DNA from: Calliopsis andreniformis
Lineage: Eukaryota > Arthropoda > Insecta > Hymenoptera > Andrenidae
Reading direction: 5' to 3'
Length of the DNA: 64,000 nt
Assembly (NCBI RefSeq): GCF_051401765.1
Contig: NW_027480423.1
Location: forward strand, 8,494,001-8,558,000
The translations under genes and the position numbers were made by a program. The notes under the pieces were generated by a model. The model saw only the letters and a program-made list of their open reading frames with translations, did no database searches and was not told the DNA's origin. Shown here piece after piece: positions 40,379-52,000 of the stretch (position 1 is the first letter of the stretch; every line of letters begins with the position of its first letter).

Positions 40379-41197
40379 GAAGTCAACGCCAGAAGCATAA
40401 AATACAATATAAATACAACAACTTTTCCATCGTATAAAATGAATAATTGCAAACAGTGTGAAAGTAATGGTCATTTCTACATTCCGTGCAACCTAGGCTC
40501 CACTCTAGGGCGTTGCTCCACCACATCGAATAACTACGGCCTTAGAAGCCAACGTCAGTAGCATAAAATACAATATAAATACAGCAGCTTTTCCGGCGTA
40601 TAAATTGAATAATTGCAAACAGTGCGAAAGTAACGTTCATTTCTACGTTCCGGGCAACTTAGGCTTGACTCTAGGTCGTTGCTCCACCAGATCGAATAGT
40701 CAGGGCTTTAGAAGTCAACGCCAGAAGCATAAAATACAATATAAATACAACAGTTTTTCCATCGTATAAAACGAATAATTGCAACCAGTGTGAAAGTAAT
40801 GGCCATTTCTACATTCCGAGCAACCTAGGCTTCACTCTATGGCGTTGTTCCACCAGATCCAATTGTTAGGGCCTTAGAAGTCAACGCCAGAAGTATAAAA
40901 TACAAAACAAATACAACAGTTTTTCCATCGTATAAAACGAATAATTGCAACCATTGTGACAGTTATGATCATTTCTACGTTCCGGGCTACCTAGGCTTCA
41001 CTATAGGGCGTTGCTCCACCACATCGAATAGCTAAGGAGTTAGAAGTCAACGCCAGAAGCATAAAATACAATATAAGTACAACAACTTTTCCATCGTATA
41101 AAATGAATAAATGCATACAGTGTGAAAGTAATTGTCATTTCTACGTTCCGGGCAACCTAGGCTTCTCTCTATGGCGTTGTTCCACCAGATCGAATTC

Positions 41198-41360
41198 TTA
41201 GGCCCTAAGAAGTCAACGCCAGGGGCATAAAATACAATATAAATACAACAGTTTTTCCATCGTATAAAACGAATAATTGCAACCAGTGTGGTAATGGCCG
41301 TTTCTACGTCCCGGGCAGCCTAGGCTACACTCTAGCGCGCTGCTCCACCAGATCAAATAG
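41198..41360 (+). repeat. Monomer present here but missing from the later X copy
   Basis: A 163-bp monomer (it contains the 3-bp deletion GTGTGGTAATGG and the word CTACGTCCCGGGC) lies between two copies of TTAGGCCCTAAGAAGTCAAC. In the X copy at 49824 a single such word is followed directly by the next monomer. The offset drops from 8626 to 8463 at this point, exactly this monomer's length. Confidence 0.88.
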
Positions 41361-42555
41361 TTAGGCCCTAAGAAGTCAACGCCAGAGGCATAAAATACAA
41401 TATAAATACAACAGTCTTTCCATCGTATAAAACGAATAATAGCAACCAGTGTGGAGGTAATAGTCTTTTCTACATTCCGGGCAACCCAGGCTACACTCCA
41501 GGGCGGTGCCCCACCAGATCAAATAGTTAGGGCCTAAGAAGTCAACGCCAGAAGCATAAAATACAATAAAAATACAACGGCTTTTCCATCGTATAAAACG
41601 AATAATTGCATCCAGTGTGAAAGTAATGGTCTTTTCTACGTTCCGGGCAACCCAGGCTACACTCTAGGGCGGTGCTCCACCAGATCAAATAGTTAGGGCC
41701 TAAGAAGTCAACGGCAGAAGCATAAAATACAATAAAAATACAACGGTTTTTGCATCGTATAAAACGAATAATTGCAACCAGTGTGAAGGTAATGGTCTTT
41801 TCTACGCTCCGGACAACCTAGACTACACTCTAGGGCGGTGCTCCACCAGATCAAATAGTTAGGGCCTAAGAAGTCAACGCCAGAAGCATAAATTACAATA
41901 AAAATACAACGGTTTTTCCATCGTATAAAACGAATAATTGCAACCAGTGTGAAGGTAATGGTCTTTTCTACGTTCCGGGCAACCTAGGCTTCAGTCGAGG
42001 TCGTTGTTCCACCAGATCGAACTGTTAGGGCCTAAGAAGTCAACGCCAGAAGCATAAAATACACTAAAAATACAACAGTTTTTCCGTCGTATAACAGGAA
42101 TAACAAAAACCAGTGTGAAAGTGATGGTCATTTCTACGTTCCGGGCAACCTAGGCTTCACTCCGTTGCGTTGGTCCACCAGATCGAATTGTTAGGGCCTT
42201 AGAAGTCAACGGAGTAGCATAAAATACAAAATAAATACAACAGTTTTACCATCGTATAAAACGAATAATTGCAACCAGTGTGGTAATGGCCGTTTCTACG
42301 TGCCGGGCAGCCTAGGCTACACTCTAGCGCGCTGGTCCACCAGATCAAATAGTTAGGCCCTAAGAAGTCAACGCCAGAGGCATAAAATACAATATAAGTA
42401 CAACAGTCTTTCCATCGTATAAAACGAATAATAGCAACCAGTGTGGAGGTAATAGTCTTTTCTACGTTCCGGGCAACCCAGGCTACACTCCAGTGCGGTG
42501 CCCCACCAGATCAAATAGTTAGGGCCTAAGAAGTCAACGCCAGAAGCATAAAATA

Positions 42556-43318
42556 CAATAAAGAAACAACAGTTTATCCATCGTATGACAGGAATAACTG
42601 CAACCAGTGTGAAAGTCATGGTCATTTCTACGTTCCGGGCTACCTAGGCTTCACTACAGGGCGTCGTTCCAGCAGATCGAATTGTTAGGCCCTAAGAAGA
42701 AAACGCCAGTGGCATAAAATACAATATAAATACAACTGTTTTTCCATCGTATAAAACGAATAATTGAAACCAGTGTGAAAGTTATGGTCATTTCTACGTT
42801 CCCGTCTACCTAGGCTTCACTATAGGGCGTTGCTCCACCACATCGAATAGCTACGGAGTTAGAAGTCAACGCCAGAAGCATAAAATACAATATAAGTACA
42901 ACAACATTTCCACCGTATAAAATGAATAATTGCAAACAGTGTGAAAGTAACGTTCATTTCTACGTTCCGGGCAACTTAGGCTTGACTCTAGGGCGTTGCT
43001 CCACCAGATCGAATAGTCAGGGCTTTAGAAGTCAACGCCAGAAGCATAAAATACAATATAAATACAACAGTTTTTCCATCGTATAAAACGAATAATTGCA
43101 ACCAGTGTGAAAGTTATGGTCATTTCTACGTTCCGGGGTACCTAGGCTTCACCCTATGGCGTTGTTCCACCAGATCGAATTGTTAAGCCCTAAGAAGTCA
43201 ACGCCAGGGGCATAAAATACAATATAAATACAACAGTTTTTCCATCGTATAAAACGAATAATTGCATCCAGTGTGAAAGTAATGGCCATTTCTACGTTCC
43301 GGCAACCTAGGCTTCACT
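42556..43318 (+). repeat. 763-bp cassette, copy 8 (group III)
   Basis: Group III diagnostics AGTTTTTCC and TTAAGCCCT, with CAGTGCGGTG upstream. Closest to copies 5, 6 and 9. Confidence 0.9.
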
Positions 43319-46188
43319 CTAGGACGTTGCTCCACCAGATCGAATAGTTAGGGCCTTTGAAGTCAACGCCCGAAGCATGAAATACAATATAAATACAACA
43401 GTTTTTCCATCGTATAAAACGAATAATTGCATCCAGTGTGAAAGTAATGGCCATTTCTACATTCCGAGCAACCTAGGCTTCACTCTATGGCGTTGTTCCA
43501 CCAGATGCAATTGTTAGGGCCTTAGAAGTCAACGCCAGAAGTATAAAATACAAAACAAATACAACAGTTTTTCCATCGTATAAAACGAATAATTGCAACC
43601 AGTGTGACAGTTATGGTCATTTCTACGTTCCGGGCTACCTAGGCTTCACTATAGGGCGTTGCTCCACCACATCGGATAGCTAAGGAGTTAGAAGTCAACG
43701 CCAGAAGCATAAAATACAATATAAGTACAACATCTTTTCCATCGTATAAAATGAATAAATGCATCCAGTGTGAAAGTAATGGCCATTTCTACGTTCCGGG
43801 CAACCTAGGCTTCACTCTAGGACGATGCTCCACCAGATCGAATAGTTAGGGCCTTTGAAGTCATCGCCCGAAGCATGAAATACAATATAAGTACAACAGT
43901 TTTTCCATCGTATAAAACGAAAAATTGCATCCAGTGTGAAAGTAATGGCCATTTCTGCGTTCCGGGCAACCTAGGCTTCACTCTAGGGCGTTGCTCCACC
44001 AGATCGAATACCTAGGGACTTAGAAGTCAACGCCAGAAGCATAAAATGCAATAAAAGTGCAACAGTTTTTCATCGTATAACGGGAATAATTGCAAGCAGC
44101 CTGAAAGTAATGGTCACTTCTACCTTCCGTGCAACCTAGGCTCCACTCTAGGGCGTTGCTCCGCCAGATCGAATAGTTAGGGCCTTAGAAGTCAACGCCA
44201 TAAGAATAAAATACAATATACGTACCACAGTTTTTCCATCGTATAAAATGAAAAATTGCAACCAGTGTGAAAGTTATGGTCATTTCTGCATTCCGAGCAA
44301 CCCAGGCTTCACTCTAGGGCGTTGCTCCACCTGATCGAATAGTTAGGGCCTTAGAAGTCAACGCCCGAAGCATTAAATACAAAATAAATATAACAGTTTT
44401 TCCATCGTATAAAACGAATAATAGAAACCAGTGTGAAAGTTATGGTCATTTCTACGTTCCGGGCAACCGAGGCTTCACTCTGGGGCGTTGCTCCAACAGA
44501 TTGAATAGTTAGGTCCTTAGAAGTCAACGCCAGAAGCATAAAATACGATATAAATACAACAGCTTTTCCATCGTATAAAAGGAATAATTGCAAACAGTGT
44601 GATAGTAGTGGTCATTTCTACGTTCCGGGTAACCTAGGTTTCACTGTCGGGCGTTGCTCCACCAGATCGAAATGTTAGGGCCTAAGAAGTCAACGCCAGA
44701 AGCATAAAATACGATATAAATACAACAGCTGTTCCATCGTATAGCAGGAATAATATGCAACCAGTGTGATAGTAGTGGTCATTTCTACGTTCCGGGCAAC
44801 CTAGGCTTCACTCCAGGGCGTTGCTCCACCAGATCGAATAGTTAGGTCCTTAGAAGTCAACGCCAGAAGCATAAAATACGATATAAATACAACAGCTTTT
44901 CCATCGTATAAAAGGAATAATTGCAAACAGTGTGATAGTAGTGGTCATTTCTACGTTCCGGGTAACCTAGGTTTCACTCTAAGGCGTTGCTGCGCCAGAT
45001 CGAATAGTTACGGCCTAAGAAGTCAACGCCAGAAGCATAAAATACGATAAAGATGCAACAGTTTTTCCATCGTATAAAACGAATAATTGCAATCAGTGTG
45101 AAAGTTATGGTCATTTCTACTTTCCGAGCATCCTAGGCTTCACCCTAGGGCGTTGCTCCAACAGATTGAATAGTTAGGGTCTTAGAAGTCAACGCCCGAA
45201 GCATAAAATACAAAATAAATAGAACGGTTTTACCACTGTATAGAACGAATAATTGCTACGAGTGTAAAACTTATGGTCATTTCTACGTTCCGGGCAACCT
45301 AGGCTTCACTCCAGGGCGTTGCTCCACCAGATCGAATAGTTAGGTCCTTAGAAGTCAACGCCAGGAGCATAAAATACGATATAAATACAACAGCTTTTCC
45401 ATTGTATAAAAGGAATAATTGCAAACAGTGTGATAGTAGTGGTCATTTCTACGTTCCGGGTAACCTAGGTTTCACTCTAGGGCGTTGCTCCACCAGATCG
45501 AATAGTTATGGCCTAAGAAGTCAACGCCAGAAGCATAAAATACGATAAAGATGCAACAGTTTTTCCATCCTATAAAACGAATAATTGCAATCAGTGTGAA
45601 AGTTATGGGCATTTCTACATTCCGAGCAACCGAGGCTTCACTCTAGGGCGTTGCTCCACCAGATCGAATAGTTAGATCCTTAGAAATCAACGCCAGAAGC
45701 ATAAAATACGATATAAATACAACAGCTGTTCCATCGTATAAAAGGAATAATTGCAAACAGTGTGAAAGTAATGGTCATTTCTACGTTCCGGGCAGCCTAG
45801 GCTTCACTCTAGGGCGTTGCTCCACCAGATCGAATAGGTACGGCCAAAGAAGTCAACGCCAGAAGCATAAAATACGATATAAATACAACAGCTTTTCCAT
45901 CGTATAAAAGGAATAATTGCAAACAGTGTGATAGTAGTGGTCATTTCTACGTTCCGGGTAACCTAGGTTTCACTCTAGGGCGTTGCTCCACCAGATCGAA
46001 TAGTTAGGTCCTTAGAAATCAACGCCAGAAGCATAAAATACGATATAAATACAACAGCTGTTCCATCGTATAAAAGGAATAATTGCAAACAGTGTGAAGG
46101 TAATGGTCATTTCTACGTTCCGGGCAACCCAGGTTTCACTCCAGGGCGTTGCTCCACCTGATCGAATAGTTACGGCCTAAGAAGTCAA

Positions 46189-46686
46189 CGCCAGAAGCAT
46201 AAAATACGATAAAGATGCTACAGTTTTTCCATCGTATAAAACGAATAATTGCAATCAGTGTGAAAGTTATGGTCATTTCTACTTTCCGAGCATCCTAGGC
46301 TTCACCCTAGGGCGTTGCTCCAACAGATTGAATAGTTAGGGCCTTAGAAGTCAACGCCCGAAGCATAAAATACAAAATAAATAGAACGGTTTTACCATTG
46401 TATAAAACGAATAATTGCTACGAGTGTAAAAGCTATGGTCATTTCTACGTTCCGGGCAACCTAGGCTTCACTCCAGGGCGTTGCTCCACCAGATCGAATA
46501 GTTAGGTCCTTAGAAGTCAACGCCAGAAGCATAAAATACGATATAAATACAACAGCTTTTCCATCGTATAAAAGGAATAATTGCAAACAGTGTGATAGTA
46601 GTGGTCATTTCTACGTTCCGGGTAACCTAGGTTTCACTCTAGGGCGTTGCTCCGCCAGATCGAATAGTTGCGGCCTAAGAAGTCAA
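46189..46686 (+). repeat. 498-bp trimer sub-repeat, unit 1
   Basis: Three monomer types in fixed order: CGATAAAGATGC with CTTTCCGAGCATCC, then CAAAATAAATAGAACGG with GCTACGAGTGTAAAA, then CGATATAAATAC with GTGATAGTAGTGG. CCAACAGATT occurs at 46320 and 46818 and CGGTTTTACC at 46387 and 46885, both 498 bp apart. An earlier copy of the trimer lies at about 45.03-45.53 kb. Confidence 0.85.
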
Positions 46687-47185
46687 CGCCAGAAGCATAA
46701 AATACGATAAAGATGCAACAGTTTTTCCATCGTATAAAACGAATAATTGCAATCAGTGTGAAAGTTATGGTCATTTCTACTTTCCGAGCATCCTAGGCTT
46801 CACCCTAGGGCGTTGCTCCAACAGATTGAATAGTTAGGGCCTTAGAAGTCAACGCCCGAAGCATAAAATACAAAATAAATAGAACGGTTTTACCATTGTA
46901 TAAAACGAATAATTGCTACGAGTGTAAAACCTATGGTCATTTCTACGTTCCGGGCAACCTAGGCTTCACTCCAGGGCGTTGCTCCACCAGATCGAATAGT
47001 TAGGTCCTTAGAAGTCAACGCCAGGAGCATAAAATACGATATAAATACAACAGCTTTTCCATCGTATAAAAGGAATAATTGCAAACAGTGGTGATAGTAG
47101 TGGTCATTTCTACGTTCCGGGTAACCTAGGTTTCACTCTAGGGCGTTGCTCCACCAAATCGAATAGTTACGGCCTAAGAAGTCAA
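46687..47185 (+). repeat. 498-bp trimer sub-repeat, unit 2
   Basis: Follows unit 1 directly. Differences include GCAACAG for GCTACAG, AAAACCTATGG for AAAAGCTATGG, and an extra G in CAGTGGTGATAG near 47090. The pair is carried along in the block Y copy at about 55.3-56.3 kb. Confidence 0.85.
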
Positions 47186-48449
47186 CGCCAGAAGCATAAA
47201 ATACGATAAAGATGCAACAGTTTTTCCATCCTATAAAACGAATAATTGCAATCAGTGTGAAAGTTATGGTCATTTCTACATTCCGAGCAACCGAGGCTTC
47301 ACTCTAGGGCGTTGCTCCACCAGATCGAATAGTTAGGTCCTTAGAAATCAACGCCAGAAGCATAAAATACGATATAAATACAACAGCTGTTCCATCGTAT
47401 AAAAGGAATAATTGCAAACAGTGTGAAGGTAATGGTCATTTCTACGTTCCGGGCAACCTAGGCTTCACTCTACGGCGTTGTTCCACCAGATCGAATAGTT
47501 AGGGCCTAAGAAGTCAACACCAGAAGAATAAAATACAATAAAAATACAACAGACTTTCCATCCTATAAGAGGAATAATTGCAACCCGTGTGAAAGTGATG
47601 GTCATTTCTACGTTCCAGGCAACCTAGGCTTCACTCTAGGGCGTTGTTCCACAAGATCGAATAGTTAGTGCCTAAGTAGACAACGCCAGAAGCATAAAAT
47701 ACAATATAAATAGAACAGTTTTTCCATTGTAAAAAGCGAATGATTGCTACCAGTGTGAAAGTTATGGTCATTTCTACGTTCCGCGCAACCTGGGCTTTAC
47801 TCTAGGGCGCTGTTCCACCAGATGGAATAGTTAGGGCCTAAGAAGTCAACGCCAGAAGCATAAAATACGATATAAATACAACAGCTGTTCCATCGTATAA
47901 AACAAGTAATTGCAACCAGTGTGAAAGTTATGGTCATTTCAACGTTCCGGGCTACCTAGGCTTCACCCTAGGCCGTTGTTCCACCAGATCGAATAGTTAG
48001 GGCCTAAGAAATGAACGCCAGAAGCATAAAATGCAATAAAAATACAACAGTTTTTCCATCGTATAGCAGGAATAATTTGCAACCAGTGTGATAGTAGTGG
48101 TCATTTCTGCGTTCCGGGCAACCCAGGTTTCACTCCAGGGCGTTGCTCCACCAGATCGAATAGTTACGGCCTAAGAAGTCAACGCCAGAAGCATAAAATA
48201 CGATAAAGATGCAACAGTTTTTCCATCGTATAAAACGAATAGTTGCAATCAGTGTGAAAGTTATGGTCATTTCTACATTCCGAGCAACCTAGGCTTCACT
48301 CTAGGGCGCTACTCCACCAGATCGAATAGTTAGGTCCCTAGAAGTCAGCGCCCGAAGCATAAAATACGATATAAATACAACAGCTTTTCCATCGTATAAA
48401 AGGAATAATTGCAAACAGTGTGAAAGTAATGGTCATTTCTACGTTCCGG

Positions 48450-48478
48450 GCAACCTAGGCTTCACTCTAGGGCGTTGC
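48450..48478 (+). other. Imperfect hairpin/dyad in the GC-rich half of the monomer
   Basis: GCAACCTAG is followed by the 8-nt loop GCTTCACT and then CTAGG-GCG-TTGC. The two arms pair over 9 bp with a 3-nt bulge (GCG) in the right arm. The element recurs in most monomers. In the variant class with CAACCCAGG and CCAGGG (for example 37504-37530) the CTAG core is changed in both arms to CCAG, which does not restore pairing, so compensatory conservation is not shown. Confidence 0.6.
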
Positions 48479-48519
48479 TCCACCAGATCGAATAGTTAGG
48501 GCCTTAGAAGTCAACGCCC
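48470..48519 (+). other. Inverted repeat GGGCGTTG ... CAACGCCC within one monomer
   Basis: Perfect 8-bp arms lie at 48470-48477 and 48512-48519 with 34 nt between. In monomers that read CAACGCCAG the arms shorten to 7 bp. Inside the loop many monomers also carry the odd palindrome TTAGG-G-CCTAA (or TTAGG-C-CCTAA). The left arm overlaps the hairpin just upstream, so the two structures are alternatives rather than additive. Any role in cruciform formation or protein binding is inference. Confidence 0.55.
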
Positions 48520-49004
48520 GAAGCTTAAAATACAAAATAAATAAAACAGTTTTTCCATCGTATAAAACGAAAAATTGCTACCAGTGTGAAAGTTATGGTC
48601 ATTTCTACGTTCCGCGCAATCTGGGCTTTACCCTAGGGCGTTGTTCCACCAGATGGAATAGTTAGGGCCTAAGAAGTCAACGCCAGAAGCATAAAGAACG
48701 ATATAAATACAACAGCTTTTCCATCGTATAAAACGAATAATTGCAACCAGTGTGGAAGTTATGGTCATTTCTACGTTCTGGGCAACCTAGGCTTCACTCT
48801 ATGGCGGTGCTCCGCCAAATCGAATAGCTAGGGCCTTAGAAGTCAACGCCAGAAGCATAAAATACAATAAAGATGCAAAAGTTTTTCCATCGTATAAAAG
48901 GAATAACTGCAAACAGTATGAAAGTACTGGACATTTCTACGTTCCGGGTAACCTAGGTTTCACTCTAGGGCGTTGCTCCACCAGATCGAATAGTTACGGC
49001 CTAA

Positions 49005-52000
49005 GAAGTCAACGCCAGAAGCATAAAATACAATATAAATACAACAACTTTTCCATCGTATAAAATGAATAATTGCAAACAGTGTGAAAGTAATGGTCAT
49101 TTCTACATTCCGTGCAACCTAGGCTCCACTCTAGGGCGTTGCTCCACCACATCGAATAACTACGGCCTTAGAAGCCAACGTCAGTAGCATAAAATACAAT
49201 ATAAATACAGCAGCTTTTCCGGCGTATAAATTGAATAATTGCAAACAGTGCGAAAGTAACGTTCATTTCTACGTTCCGGGCAACTTAGGCTTGACTCTAG
49301 GTCGTTGCTCCACCAGATCGAATAGTCAGGGCTTTAGAAGTCAACGCCAGAAGCATAAAATACAATATAAATACAACAGTTTTTCCATCGTATAAAACGA
49401 ATAATTGCAACCAGTGTGAAAGTAATGGCCATTTCTACATTCCGAGCAACCTAGGCTTCACTCTATGGCGTTGTTCCACCAGATCCAATTGTTAGGGCCT
49501 TAGAAGTCAACGCCAGAAGTATAAAATACAAAACAAATACAACAGTTTTTCCATCGTATAAAACGAATAATTGCAACCATTGTGACAGTTATGATCATTT
49601 CTACGTTCCGGGCTACCTAGGCTTCACTATAGGGCGTTGCTCCACCACATCGAATAGCTAAGGAGTTAGAAGTCAACGCCAGAAGCATAAAATACAATAT
49701 AAGTACAACAACTTTTCCATCGTATAAAATGAATAAATGCATACAGTGTGAAAGTAATTGTCATTTCTACGTTCCGGGCAACCTAGGCTTCTCTCTATGG
49801 CGTTGTTCCACCAGATCGAATTCTTAGGCCCTAAGAAGTCAACGCCAGAGGCATAAAATACAATATAAATACAACAGTCTTTCCATCGTATAAAACGAAT
49901 AATAGCAACCAGTGTGGAGGTAATAGTCTTTTCTACATTCCGGGCAACCCAGGCTACACTCCAGGGCGGTGCCCCACCAGATCAAATAGTTAGGGCCTAA
50001 GAAGTCAACGCCAGAAGCATAAAATACAATAAAAATACAACGGCTTTTCCATCGTATAAAACGAATAATTGCATCCAGTGTGAAAGTAATGGTCTTTTCT
50101 ACGTTCCGGGCAACCCAGGCTACACTCTAGGGCGGTGCTCCACCAGATCAAATAGTTAGGGCCTAAGAAGTCAACGGCAGAAGCATAAAATACAATAAAA
50201 ATACAACGGTTTTTGCATCGTATAAAACGAATAATTGCAACCAGTGTGAAGGTAATGGTCTTTTCTACGCTCCGGACAACCTAGACTACACTCTAGGGCG
50301 GTGCTCCACCAGATCAAATAGTTAGGGCCTAAGAAGTCAACGCCAGAAGCATAAATTACAATAAAAATACAACGGTTTTTCCATCGTATAAAACGAATAA
50401 TTGCAACCAGTGTGAAGGTAATGGTCTTTTCTACGTTCCGGGCAACCTAGGCTTCAGTCGAGGTCGTTGTTCCACCAGATCGAACTGTTAGGGCCTAAGA
50501 AGTCAACGCCAGAAGCATAAAATACACTAAAAATACAACAGTTTTTCCGTCGTATAACAGGAATAACAAAAACCAGTGTGAAAGTGATGGTCATTTCTAC
50601 GTTCCGGGCAACCTAGGCTTCACTCCGTTGCGTTGGTCCACCAGATCGAATTGTTAGGGCCTTAGAAGTCAACGGAGTAGCATAAAATACAAAATAAATA
50701 CAACAGTTTTACCATCGTATAAAACGAATAATTGCAACCAGTGTGGTAATGGCCGTTTCTACGTGCCGGGCAGCCTAGGCTACACTCTAGCGCGCTGGTC
50801 CACCAGATCAAATAGTTAGGCCCTAAGAAGTCAACGCCAGAGGCATAAAATACAATATAAGTACAACAGTCTTTCCATCGTATAAAACGAATAATAGCAA
50901 CCAGTGTGGAGGTAATAGTCTTTTCTACGTTCCGGGCAACCCAGGCTACACTCCAGTGCGGTGCCCCACCAGATCAAATAGTTAGGGCCTAAGAAGTCAA
51001 CGCCAGAAGCATAAAATACAATAAAGAAACAACAGTTTATCCATCGTATGACAGGAATAACTGCAACCAGTGTGAAAGTCATGGTCATTTCTACGTTCCG
51101 GGCTACCTAGGCTTCACTACAGGGCGTCGTTCCAGCAGATCGAATTGTTAGGCCCTAAGAAGAAAACGCCAGTGGCATAAAATACAATATAAATACAACT
51201 GTTTTTCCATCGTATAAAACGAATAATTGAAACCAGTGTGAAAGTTATGGTCATTTCTACGTTCCCGTCTACCTAGGCTTCACTATAGGGCGTTGCTCCA
51301 CCACATCGAATAGCTACGGAGTTAGAAGTCAACGCCAGAAGCATAAAATACAATATAAGTACAACAACATTTCCACCGTATAAAATGAATAATTGCAAAC
51401 AGTGTGAAAGTAACGTTCATTTCTACGTTCCGGGCAACTTAGGCTTGACTCTAGGGCGTTGCTCCACCAGATCGAATAGTCAGGGCTTTAGAAGTCAACG
51501 CCAGAAGCATAAAATACAATATAAATACAACAGTTTTTCCATCGTATAAAACGAATAATTGCAACCAGTGTGAAAGTTATGGTCATTTCTACGTTCCGGG
51601 GTACCTAGGCTTCACCCTATGGCGTTGTTCCACCAGATCGAATTGTTAAGCCCTAAGAAGTCAACGCCAGGGGCATAAAATACAATATAAATACAACAGT
51701 TTTTCCATCGTATAAAACGAATAATTGCATCCAGTGTGAAAGTAATGGCCATTTCTACGTTCCGGCAACCTAGGCTTCACTCTAGGACGTTGCTCCACCA
51801 GATCGAATAGTTAGGGCCTTTGAAGTCAACGCCCGAAGCATGAAATACAATATAAATACAACAGTTTTTCCATCGTATAAAACGAATAATTGCATCCAGT
51901 GTGAAAGTAATGGCCATTTCTACATTCCGAGCAACCTAGGCTTCACTCTATGGCGTTGTTCCACCAGATGCAATTGTTAGGGCCTTAGAAGTCAACGCCA

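Larger units (their letters stand above)
40379..44485 (+). repeat. Block X, first copy of the ~8-9 kb higher-order repeat
   Basis: 40379-41222 matches 49005-49848 at offset 8626, and 41361-44485 matches 49824-52948 at offset 8463. Contains cassette copy 8. Part of it (41297-44208) is itself a copy of 28376-31287. Ends at CTGGGGCGTTGCTCC, where the partner block diverges. Confidence 0.9.
48431..48596 (+). repeat. Representative 166-bp satellite monomer
   Basis: This monomer is close to the common sequence and is used here as the numbering frame (position 1 = first G of GGTCATTTCT). Positions 1-90 are about 53% GC and hold CCGGG (16-20), CCTAGG (24-29), GGGCGTTG (40-47), GATCGAATAG (56-65), TTAGGG (66-71) and CAACGCC (82-88). 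Positions 91-166 are about 26% GC and hold AGCATAAAATAC, the most variable stretch (about 101-120), a T5 run (120-124), GTATAAAACG (130-139) and GCAACCAGTGTGAA near the end. The next monomer starts at 48597. Since 166 is one more than a multiple of three, each monomer shifts the reading frame by one. Confidence 0.95.
44486..49004 (+). repeat. Block Y, first copy: CGATATAAATAC/CGATAAAGATGC subfamily
   Basis: From here the AT-rich half changes to CGATATAAATACAACAGC with GTATAAAAGGAATAATTGC and GTGATAGTAGTGG, or CGATAAAGATGCAACAG with CCAACAGATTG. These tails are not seen left of 44.5 kb. 44486-49020 matches 53614-58148 at offset 9128 with very few differences (for example CTAAGGCG/CTAGGGCG near 44981, GGTACGGCCAAAG/GTTACGGCCTAAG near 45837, AGAAGC/AGATGC near 47688). 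Confidence 0.92.

Noticed and set aside
48486..48494. RNA polymerase III B-box-like GATCGAATA followed about 55 bp later by a T5 run
   Set aside because: The final C of the B-box consensus is missing and I find no A box at a suitable distance. No cloverleaf can be drawn, so no tRNA or tRNA-derived SINE is called.
48496..48501. Telomere-like TTAGGG once per monomer
   Set aside because: It is a single hexamer within a longer conserved word (GTTAGGGCC), never in tandem, and often mutated to TTACGGCC or TTAGGTCC.
48560..48566. TATAAA in the AT-rich half of each monomer as a promoter
   Set aside because: A short AT-rich word expected in this composition, without other promoter elements or a gene downstream.
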